Part shown: positions 35,366-46,500 of the stretch, piece by piece
Layout: the number at the start of each line of letters is the position of its first letter
How positions within the stretch are numbered: the stretch's first letter is position 1
Source of the DNA: Sisyra terminalis
Lineage: Eukaryota; Arthropoda; Insecta; Neuroptera; Sisyridae
Assembly: GCA_958496175.1 (NCBI GenBank)
Contig: OY292276.1
Coordinates: forward strand, 32,756,449-32,820,448
Length of the DNA stretch: 64,000 nucleotides
Direction: 5' to 3'
Notes under the pieces: generated by a model
Database searches by the model: none
Told to the model about the DNA's origin: nothing
Seen by the model: only the letters and a program-made list of their open reading frames with translations
Position numbers and translations under genes: made by a program

Positions 35366-35593
35366 AACTCATGTCCCTTTTAGAGACATTTATATCTGAC
35401 AACGTTGCATTTTCTTCTTTACTTTTAATTCACGATTTTTTTTGTTAATTCGCTTATAAAATCGTATAATTTTCCCTTTTGTTACTAAATTTTCGTTATG
35501 ACCCGATTTATTCGCAAAAAATAAATAAAAACCAAGTGAAAAATGCAACCATGCCAAATATTGACGTTGCTAAAAGCGAATTTTACATAAGCC
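35366..35593. mobile_element. GGCTCA MITE, copy 3 (diverged ends)
   Basis: Starts AACTCATGTCCCTTTTAG and ends ATAAGCC; inner arms GACAACGTTGCATTTTC and GAAAAATGCAACCATGCC. 228 bases. Confidence 0.65.
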
Positions 35594-35807
35594 AATTTTT
35601 TTCAAAGTAATTAATTTCCTTTTAATTACGAATGACACTTTCAAAGATCATAAATTTCTTATTTTTTGCTTATGACAGACAAAAACATAATTTTGTTTTA
35701 CTAAAAGGCGAGAAAAATATAACAAAAGTTCCTTTTTCTGAAGACCCCCCCTTAAATTTTAATAAAAGTTATTAAACTATGTTTCTTTAAAATTTAAGAA
35801 TGGGTAT

Positions 35808-36180
35808 TTACCGTCGCTTTATAACTACTTTTAAAGACCTTATGATTTATAAGAATCTGTAAACCGAGAAAAAATTAAAAATTTTAGATTTTTTATGTAA
35901 CATCACATAGCAGTTACAGAGCGATTCAATACTACCTGATGATCACATAGGAAGATTGCTTGGCAATCGAATTACGTATTTGGACAATACATCAAAAATT
36001 CATTTGTTTGATCTTTTATTCAAATTTTTGTTTATAGTTTATTTTTGTAAATTATATTACATAAATAAGACCACAATATATTTTATATATAATTGTTTAA
36101 ACAGTAAAACTTGTTCTCTATAAAATCGAATCCTGCACCACCTATCAGATTTAAAGCAATCACCTTAACTCCTCCTAAAC
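35808..36180 (-). repeat. Degraded SINE remnant joined to another repeat arm
   Basis: Begins with the family TACCGTCGCTTTATAACTAC. It then runs into sequence matching the right arm of the 45391-46284 element (GAGCGATTCAATACTACCTG) and ends with a faint tRNA-like head. Looks like a chimera of two elements. Confidence 0.4.
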
Positions 36181-37270
36181 CAATAGGTTTAATATTTTAA
36201 ATAAATTTGATTTTTAGTCTTGCTTTTCTTAATTTGTATATTTGTTTGTATTTTCTCTTTGCAAAACAATTTTGTGACTTCAAAAAGTATTTTTAGTAAA
36301 CTCAAATTTTGAATTGTCATATTTAATTGAAATAGTTTGGTTTCAATATTTAAATTTATTTGGTTGTACACCTACGCCATCATGCGGCTAAAACTAAACA
36401 ATTTAACTAGTTTTTACTAACAAATATTTTCGTACATTGCTATTTATTAGATTACAAGCAAGTGTGGAGCTTATTGAAAAATTTACAAATGAAAAATTAA
36501 AGTGTTAATTTATTCATAACGTGTTTCTTAGAAGAAAAAAACACATTAGTCATTTAAAAATTATAAATTCAACTTAAAAGAACATTTTACAAAAGCAATA
36601 CTTTTGTAATAAGTTTTGAAATTTCAATATGAAATAAACGTAGCTATTGCTTGAAAAAAAAGGTGATTTATACTTATATTAAATTGTTGTAAAAATTGGT
36701 GCCATCCCTTTTATTATATAAAAATGTTTTATATACCTATATAATATACATTATAATCTATTTGTGTTTGTGTATTTTTCTGGTTGCCATGACGTCTTTC
36801 GTGTCACAAAAAATCAATTGCATTAATAGGATGAGAATGTCCACCCTTCATTATTTCTGTTTTGCGAATTGCCATTCACTTAAGTGTTTGAATATATTAC
36901 AAGTACTATTTCCTTCGCTTCAAACGGTTTGGGGGTAGAAAAAATAAACATTTCATAGTTCAATTATATAAATTTTTCAGTTCGATATTTGAATATTCCA
37001 TTTGTATCTGCGGATCTCAGAACGTTTTCTCTGGTTTGTAATTATATTCGAGTGTTGTTTCTGGACTCAGGAGGGAATTATCCTAGTTATTAGCTGATGA
37101 TAGACTTGAGAAGGCTGTTTAAAATTATATATGGCGCATCTATCTACCAATCAAATGTCATTTCTTCCCACTACAAATTTATAGCGTTGTATATTCTAAT
37201 ACCAAGTAATGTCCAGTGCTTGCAATGTACAACAGATAGGGTTATTGAAAGTGTTTCCGGTAGTTAGTCT

Positions 37271-37275
37271 TCAGT
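37271..37275 (+). promoter_or_regulatory. HNRNPK: Candidate initiator (TCAGT) of the hnRNP K promoter
   Basis: TCAGT is the arthropod initiator core. It sits at the front of a less AT-rich block that ends in a donor at 37357. No TATA box is evident at the expected distance, so this would be a TATA-less promoter. Inference only. Confidence 0.35.
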
Positions 37276-37356
37276 TAGATATCATTGTTAGCACAACTAC
37301 GTTCTTCACACGGATTTTATTCGTGGACCACAACTATAAGTGTTAAATTAAATAAG
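37271..37356 (+). other. HNRNPK: Probable 5' UTR exon 1 of hnRNP K
   Basis: Starts at the TCAGT motif and ends AATAAG|GTACAT. It is followed 87 bases later by a second short exon-like segment. No long frame is present, which fits a UTR. Assignment to hnRNP K is from order and strand. Confidence 0.4.
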
Positions 37357-37443
37357 GTACATCTTAGTATTTTTTTTAAAATATACTATTATTATTTTTT
37401 TGTTTTCAATGAAGAAATTAAATTTTCTTTTCACCTATTTCAG

Positions 37444-37494
37444 ATTTCTCCTGCGTAATTATACACTTCGTTTGAAATTTACAACTATCTTGCG
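37444..37494 (+). other. HNRNPK: Probable 5' UTR exon 2 of hnRNP K
   Basis: A 51-base segment between a TATTTCAG acceptor and a perfect GTAAGT donor (37495). It contains no start codon that could compete with the ATG at 43518. The next acceptor on this strand that leads to coding sequence is at 43479, about 6 kb downstream. Confidence 0.45.
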
Positions 37495-40400
37495 GTAAGT
37501 TCTTTATTTTTAAATTGTCGTTAATAAATTGAACGAAACCCTCCAACTATTTAAAAATTACAAGAAAGTAAATTGAATCATAATTAATTTTTTATTATAA
37601 AACATTTTCCTTGAGATAATAATTTATTTTCAATTAAAAAATTCTTTTAAGGATGACTTCATATATTTTATACATTTCTTAAAATTTTGCTATAAATACA
37701 GTTGAATCATCTTTTTATAAAATAATATTTATATTGCATCCGGTATAGGTAATTGCTTTTTGTATTTCCAAAATAAAAGGCATAATAAGGGAAAATATTA
37801 TGAGATTTGTCCAACTTTTTTTTCCACAAAATCGAGTTTAAGGTTTTTTTGTTTCTCATTTTTTACTTTTATTAAATTGTATCTATATTAATGTTATAGT
37901 ACACATTTACGTTAATGTATTTAATAACTTATTAAAAAAATTTAATAACTAGATAAAGTCTTACTTTTAATTCGCGAAATTAGTTTAAAACAGTAATTTT
38001 TTTACTTATATTTTCTATAATTCACGTAAAATGGAAAACTTGGGATATACGTAAAATGGAGTTTTATTCAATATTGATGTTTATTATTCACAATAAATTC
38101 TTCCAAACAAATTTCATCATAATATTTTAGTAAGGAGAAATTTAAATATCATTTTGTAAAAATAATAGTTTTACATCATTCGTTTTTATTATATTTTGGA
38201 TTCATTCGAATCGTACCACACTTTCATCTAACTCGTTTTAATATATACAATGAAACCTTTATAAGTTGATGTTCGATAACTTGAAAACTAAATCCTTTAA
38301 AAAAATTTGTATGTCGAAGAAAAAACAATGTTAAATGGAACACTCAGTAACCCGAATTTGATCAGACAAGATTAATTCTTGCAAGTCGGAAATAATTTTA
38401 CTGCAATTTCATAATTCAAAAAAAAGTTAGTTTCTACAGTACTTCGTAATGACTCGACGCGAAATTCGGTTTTTGTTTCTTTTTTGGATCAAAATGAAAC
38501 AATCATTTTGAAGTTCCAATTCGATACTAATCGAATAAAAACTTATAAATGTAAAACCGGCTTTAGTGTATGGTATTCATTAGATGATTTTCATCAGATT
38601 TCTTCATACTTTCCATCTTTTACTGGTAATAGATTCATTAGTAAAGAAGGATAAATTAGTGATTTAATAGAAATTAATAACGTCAATAGTGACATCTTCA
38701 TAAAAAAGTTTAAATCTAATCGACCTAAAACTTTTTATTCTTTCCTTCATTCAAGTTAAGATGAATAGATACATATTTTCCTGTTAATTTACATTTGTCA
38801 AGAAGTGAGCTTTTTCTATAGTTTGTAATTTTATCGTTTTTTTATGACATAATTAATTACGTAAAGTGCTAGGTTTTTTTTTTGTGGTTTCTGAGGTTTT
38901 GCTTTTGGCGCCATCTACAGTTAAATGAATATTAGGCCTATATTCTTCCTTAGTTTTTTTTTTATATAAATTTTTATAAACCAATTATTATTTTGAATTC
39001 AATAAATTAGTTTTCTAGATTTTTTTCGTTGGTTTATAGAAATATATTTTTCACTCGATGGTAAATTTTACAGAATATTTCTTGAAGAAATGTTACATAT
39101 TAATGTCTGAAGCAGGGGTGGGCAAACGGTCGATCGAAAACAAGGCGACAATCAATCGCAGGCATTTTAAATTATTTTTTAGGTAAATTTCAATTCTTTC
39201 AATTGAAAATGTGTATTAAAAATTTAACAGACAATGAAACTTGAATTTAAAATTAAGCACTCATCTGTTCTACAACGGATAAACCGATTCCCAAATAGTG
39301 CTTGTAATACTCCCGTTTACTCATTCTCTGTTTAAATTTGTATGTTTTTAATTTAACCCATTTTTTGGAGTCGATTACGTATAAATAAGAAAAATAATTG
39401 TCAACCGTACCAGTATTGAGTTTGTGCATCCTTGGGCTACAGGAATAAAATAATTGTTGGCAAGTATGAATACAAAGTTATCCATTTTTTCACCCCCTCC
39501 ATTTCCAACAGATAAATGAAACATTTCATTGTAACTAATTTCAAAAATCTTATTAGTCTGTTCCCAAAAAGCATTATTCAAATGCATACAAACTTATAAC
39601 ACTGAAACCTTTAGTTCAGACAATATGTTTTTATGTGGAAAACAGAAAAAAATCACACCGAAATTACTTTCCCTGAAGAAAATCTTGTGTTCATGATTAA
39701 TTGTAAATATGTGAAAGACCAAGAATTCGACATAAAATATTAAATAATACGGATTAAAACAGACTTGGTCGTTAAATAACGCAGTATACAATTCAGTATG
39801 AATTGTAAAAAGCCGAAAAGTACAATCAGTACTTGTTAGCATGAAAGGAACATTTTTTTAAAGAACAATAAAATTAATATTCGCCAACGACACTACTATG
39901 ATTTATTATTTTAAGTTCTAATTCTAATAACAAGTATAAGCAGAGATATCATAATTTTAAAGCATTAATAATTACAAACATTCTACAACATAAGCATCTG
40001 AATTACATTTTTATATTAAATTTAATTTTATAAAACAAATATATTAAGTATTAATTAGTAAGTATTATATTTAGTAGTTTTAAAATTGCATTTCTTTTTC
40101 GTCCATTCCCAACCCATTATTATATTTTATAGATTACTTGTAAACAATTTTTGAAAAAAGAAAAAGAAAAATTTATAAAAATATCAATTAATGGCTTCCA
40201 TATTTCATAGAAAAAATATTTATTTTGATTTAATATTATTTTTGTTGTTGGAAGGAGTTCTGAATTTGTTTTGAAATAAGAATAAAACAATGAACTATTT
40301 TTTAAACATATTAAGTATTTTTTTCGATAATGAATAAAGCTAATTGCTTTTTTAAATACAATGTTATAAATAATCAATCAGTTGTATTACAATGCCGATC

Positions 40401-40879
40401 AATACACATATCATTTGAGTCAAACGATATCGTGTTTTATAAAAGCGCAGACAGCTATTGTTGGCGCCACACGCACAACTTACCTTTTACTCTCTAATGC
40501 TTTAAATATGAACTTTTTATTTATTTAGTATCTACAAGAACAATTTAAGTCTCGTTACATTCAAACTACTCATTTCCTAATATCTTTATTTACATTTAAT
40601 TTCTGAAATCATAACAATTTTTGTTACTAATCTTTTAAATAATTTTTCGCCAATTATTTATTTTAACTACAATTTTAATGACTTGTTTGCACGTAATCGA
40701 TATTTGATACGAATATTTAATAGTTGCTTAAAAAATATGGTATTAGTTTTTTTTTTTTTTATGTTTTGAAATGTTTTTAAAGTCAATATTTTATTACTTT
40801 TAGCGATATTTTCGAAAAATTTTAATATATTTTTTAAATTAGATGTTTCCCAATACTGTTGTTAAACTTTTTTGCTAAT

Positions 40880-41033
40880 AGCTATTTTCGATCGCTTTAT
40901 AAAAACTAAAAACTTTAGCGACGATATAGTTAATTCATAACTTGAAAATATTAACAATTTAGTCGTTACAAGATTCGAACCCAATATGTACTAATTTCAG
41001 AGCGGCCACCTTAACTACTTGCGCACTAGTAAA
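40880..41033 (-). repeat. tRNA-derived SINE, copy 4
   Basis: Head only: B box GGTTCGAATC intact, A box region diverged (GCGCAAGTAGTTAAGGTG). The middle shares CGCTTTATAA with other copies. Confidence 0.55.
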
Positions 41034-41418
41034 AAAGCTTAGTTGAATACTCATATAAAAATAATTAATTTTCCTTACTCAACTAATTAATAACAAAATT
41101 ATATTTGAATTCAAGTTTCCAAGAGTTGGCAACCTTTTTTTTTCCTAAAAAAATAATTACAAAAAATTTCGCCGCTATTAGTCATTACTTCTATTTTCTA
41201 AATCTATTAATATGTATATCAGATTGGTTTTTCTTAAGAAAACATTGCAATCTTGCAACCAAACCGTAGTTAGAAATTCCTGAATTCAAATCGGTTCCAT
41301 TCCTAATTGGCTGCAAGGAATATTTAGATAACATTTGTCGAATTTATTTTTCCCCTAACAAATAGTTACACGATTTGTTATATTTTTAAGTGTTTAGTTA
41401 TATAATTACCACTTTATA

Positions 41419-41640
41419 ATGTTTAATAATGCCTCGAAAATCTTTTACGAAAATTGGCCTGATTACAATAACAAAAAAATCACTAAAATCTTGTATTTAT
41501 TAAAAAAACCTGGGACAGATAATACAAAACACGAATTTAATTTTGTATTAAGGAGGGATGTTGATAGCTATTTCTATGAATTAAAACTATATAATACGGC
41601 AATCCGCCATGATATGCTGAACATCAATCAGAGTGAATGA
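41419..41640 (+). other. Orphan 73-codon open frame, function unknown
   Basis: Starts at an ATG and is less homopolymeric than the other short frames here (NWPDYNNKKITKILYLLKK ... VLRRDVDSYFYELKLYN). I recognise no domain, no signal peptide and no family. It lies inside the presumed hnRNP K intron with no nearby splice-linked exon. It could be a fragment of a decayed transposon protein, or chance. Confidence 0.15.
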
Positions 41641-43517
41641 CGTCATATTTGAGTAAACGAATGCATTGAAACTAGACGAACTATAGTTATCAGTCGGAAG
41701 TATGATAGTGGGACTAGTTTAAACAAGAGGCCTGACATCGTAACCGTTTTTATTATTACTATTTCATTCTTTTTTACGTTTACAATACAAAAAAAAACGT
41801 TTAATCGCCAACAATTTCTTCAACTTTTAAGATATTCCAAGAAAATACTTTTGCAGCTTTAGTTGTGAGTCGACCCAATGGAATTTGTCACTATTATAAG
41901 GAAACAATGAATGGTTACAAAATACAAAGTTCTTAGAGTTCTTAAAATATTTAATGCATACGTTTAGTGCTCAATCATGACGTCCAAAGGACGCCATGGC
42001 ACTCCAAGTGTTTTGGCATTTATTTAAAAAACTAAAGTTTTTCCTATATCAATTTTTCTTACCATGCCTATAATTTTTGTTGAAAAATGTTATTTTTCGT
42101 AAGGAATATATATTTCCGAACACTAGAATATTTTTTTCCAAATTTGCCTTTGCCTATGAATAAAAAAGGATTGTAATAATCAGTTAATCCGATTTTCCAA
42201 ATTTTTTAGGAACCGCTTGGGTTTTTTTTGGAAAAGAAATTCATTCACAAGCGCCTAGAAAATATTGAACAAACTGACGAAAAATACTGCTATCAAAAAT
42301 TAGTCTTTTATGTAGTGTTGTCCTCCTTTGTTTATATCAATTATTTTTCGTTGACTTGGTACAGTTTATACTGTTTTAATAATATATAACATATATTGTT
42401 GTCTAATTTATAAAATATGAAATACAAAAGTAAAAAGTATTTTTAACTTATAGCCCAGATACGTATTTTAATTGCCAAACAATCTTTCTCACTGGTCCTC
42501 AAGTAATATTAAATGTCTCCGTAAGTGATATATGATGAGGCACGCAGTAATATTTTGAATATTATTAGTTAATGGTTCTAAAATTATGACGATTATAAAA
42601 AATATTATCAAATTCTATAAATTTCACATGATTTCTTGGTCTTTTTATTTCATTTGTGTTCAAACTGTCCTAGTGAATAAACTTCAGATCATCAATATTA
42701 TTATTTGGAAGAAAAAGGTTTTCTTTTGTAACTTCGCACCATTTTCACCAACAATTGTTTGAAATTTGTTTTCACTTCATCATTGTTCTTTCTTTTATTT
42801 CTTGTAATGTAAATATGATTAATATTTACAAAAGTGATTTGGAGTTATAAGTTCAAACTTAAAAAGGAATATATTCTACAGAAACAAATCACAAATGGTT
42901 GAAATTGGTCAAAAAAACTAAGAAAACTAGGAAGAAACATATTTTTCTTGCCTAAATTGTTTAATAAATTTAAATATTGAAAAGTTACAAAAAACAATAA
43001 TATTATTATTATTGTATCTCAATAAATACTTTTCCGAATGCAAAAGTAGATAAATTATCTAAAAAATTACTATTCGAAATATTAAATCGAAAAATCATTA
43101 AGAATTGGATATTTTTATTTTTCACATGGTAGTGTAAGTTACAATATGTTTTATTTTATTTTTGAATTTTATAAATTAACCATTCAGTAAAATTGTATAT
43201 TGATTAGTTGTCTTCTTTATTACTACCCCATTTCATGAATATGTAAGTAGATCCATTAAATATTCTGTATCAATCAATCAAATTAGACCCATGTTCTAAA
43301 ACACATCACATTACTTATTGACAAACGGACACTTCTTGGAAAAAAATATTGAAAATTGTACAGCAGTTAACTGCATGTTTTTGAAGATTTCTCAAAGAAG
43401 CCATAAATAGAGTATCAAAAACCATTTGAAACAATTTGTTGTTTGCATTATAATAAACATATTCTTCTTTTTTTTCTAGATTCTTTTCGAAGAAATTTCA
43501 AAATTAGTTCTTCAGTC

Positions 43518-46500
43518 ATGAAGCGTGAGCATGAAAACGAAATGATGGGACCTTCTCCTCATAAACGTTCTCGCCGTGGTGACGAAGAAGTTCGTCTTCT
43601 TATTCCTAGCAAAGTAAGCAAATTGAATCTTCTACTATTGGTAACGTACTTACCACTTATAATACTGTTCAATAGGTAGCTGGATCTATCATTGGAAAAG
43701 GAGGCCAAAACATTACGAAATTGAGAAGCCAGGTCAGTGTTTATACTAAAAAAATAGAAACATATATAAATAGACTGTGGGAAATAACGAAGAAAATTAC
43801 GGGCGTTATAGTAGAAAAATCATTTAATGCCGAATATTGCTTCTATCACGTGTAATAATTTTCGTTATTATCATTTCAAACTAAACGTTACCGTTCACCC
43901 AATGGACATAGTAGTTTATATGTTAATAGTTTTGCAACTCTAATTTCAAACACAAGTTTTATAAACCTAATTATTAAATGAACGCCTCAATTCTATTTCC
44001 ATTTTTTTTTTCTGTATCATACTATATCAATTACAGTAATAGAGTGTCTACTTTTGAAGTTATATATTCACACCAGTAGTGTATAATATATACTTTATAT
44101 ATTAAGTCATTGGTGTGTCCGTAACTTCTTAAAATAAATTTCCAAACAAATATAAAAACAAATCACAGACGCTTTATTATTTTAAAATGGTATACTGTTT
44201 TTTTTTAATTTTAACACATTTACACGTTTTCCCATTTAATTGCTATAAAATTCATATTACAAAGTTATCGCAACCTATAACTATGATAAATATTATTAAA
44301 ATCTATTTCAGCAGTGCCATAGAAATAACTTTTCTCTATATATAGAAGTGTGCAAAAAGAGTAGCATGATTCGAAGAAGTAAGCCCTTATTTACCCCTTA
44401 CAGAAACTGTATATTGTAGCCACTTGCAAATGTTACAGAAATTAAGCCAATGCTTAATTAAGTCTTTTAAGTTCCTATAAAACTCTTAATCTTAACTTAA
44501 AATGCAACATACTTTAGTTTAACTCTATGGGGTGCGCTTATTGGAAAGGTCACTATATTCTGATAGTTATTTCAAAAAAAAAATGAGTCTTGCTCTTATT
44601 AATGCCACGTCTGTATATATTGTTAATCTATCTAATTAAGGTGATCAGAGTTATTATTTTTTATTAATTTTTGCGTAGATTGGCGTTCAGTTAATTTTTA
44701 ATTATATAAATTAAGCTTATCACACAATATCCATTGTTTTATTTCCACAGGTGTTTTCCATTGTCAATAATTTTCCTGTAACTAGAAAAATTAATTCATT
44801 CTTTAGCTATATTAATTTTATGTAATTTTTTCTATTACAATGCAACCCTAGTTTCGACCTTTTTGTAAGTTTTAGTCAGTAACTGGATGAAAAATAGATG
44901 AATTATTGTTATATATGCATTAGTTAACATTGATTATTGTTTCTAAAAATTGATTAAAGTGAAACAATTTTTATTTTACTTGATTTAATCTATGTGGTGT
45001 TAACTTTCAACGAATTCAACAAAAATATTTATGATGTACATTTTTATAGATAGTTATATCCGTTATATCGTCTAATCAATTTTTTATTCTAAATTTATCG
45101 AGGTTTTATAAAAGGATAGTTTGTAACATTACTGTTGAAATAAGTCCAACACTTTAATATAATTTCTTCTTAAATTTTAAAAAATAAAATATAAAAATCA
45201 AAAAATGCACATATGGAACTTGACAGGCATTGCGACTATATACAAATAAATAAATCAAAAAATTCAAAACACTTTCTTTTTTTTGTTTAAACAATATATT
45301 AAATTTATTGTGATCTTATTTATATAATGATTTTACGAAAGTAAAATTTAATGATAAATTCGAACAAAAATATATTTTTAATGTATTGTCCAGATACGCA
45401 TTTCGATTGTCAAGCCATCTTCTTCAGTGGTAACAAAAGAATATTGGATCGCTCCGTAATGTGATGAATCATTTTAGTAGTCTTTATCGTTTTGTAATGT
45501 AGTTTGGGAGGGATGTGTGTTCCCACTTCTCTTTCTTTTCACGAAATTCTTTGTAAGTAACCCGAAAAGTCCCTAACTTATAATTGGCCTATTCTCCCAG
45601 TTCAGTACCTTTCTCTTAACTCGAGATCATAGAAGTTTTTAAATAAAAGGTAAAGATTTTGAACTGGAAGAATGGTTTAATTTAAAGTTTAACACTTTTC
45701 GTTTTATTTACGAAGAATTTGGTGAAAAGAAAAAAAATAGGAACACAGCCTTCTCTACAACTACATGATAAAAAGAGAAAGGATCGACCACGAAGTATAA
45801 GTGACAGGAGAATGAACGGTGTAGTGCAAAGTGGTCCCTGATATGAAGACACAGTGCAGAGGGCTCTAGTGTCAATAGTATTTTTAATATAAAAGGTGTT
45901 CCAATCTGACAATGCATGATGGGAAATGTGTCACGATATGCCGCCACCAGAAGTGTTCCTGAAGTACTACCTATATTACCATACGTAGTACTTCGGACAC
46001 AACATTGGCGGCGCCACATCTTAGCACATTTCCCATGTTTCCCGTCATGCATTGCAAGATTGAAATACCTTCTTATGTATTATCTTAGTATTTTTGACAA
46101 TTTTAATAGTTTTGACAACTCTTGGCTTAAATTTCATTTGTCGTTTATTCGTCGTGGACTCGACCTATAAATTGAGATTGATCCGTGACTACTAAAATGA
46201 TTCATCACATGACAGTTACGGAGCGATTCAATACAACTTGATGATCCCTGAAAAAGATTTCTTGGCAATTAAAATACGTATCTGTATTTTTGTTCAAATT
46301 TATGTTTATAGTTTACTTTTGTAAATTTTATTATATTAATAAGACCTCAATCGATATTATGTATTGTTTAAACAGCAAAAGAACATAATTTGACAAATTG
46401 CTTCGTTCTATATATAACCGGTCACATCGCATAGAACCATATCATAATGTTGACTAATGTATCAATAAAATTTAAATGATATAAACCTAATTGGTAAAAG

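Larger units (their letters stand above)
33428..37270. other. Cul4 3' UTR and intergenic region
   Basis: Contains two copies of the 225-bp MITE (34825-35050 and 35366-35593), then a degraded SINE with an attached arm of another repeat (35808-36180). The last 300 bases lead into the presumed hnRNP K promoter. No coding exon recognised. Confidence 0.5.
37495..43479 (+). other. Large 5' intron of hnRNP K
   Basis: AT-rich sequence with a SINE copy (40880-41033) and a single end of the 0.9-kb inverted-repeat element family near 42460-42545. The 73-codon frame at 41419-41640 is listed separately. Frames on the - strand near 39.4-40.4 kb are Phe/Ile/Asn-rich and look like chance. Confidence 0.45.

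Noticed and set aside
45682..46170. Overlapping frames of 76, 84 and 114 codons on both strands
   Set aside because: They lie in the palindromic element, where both strands read alike; no domain recognised.
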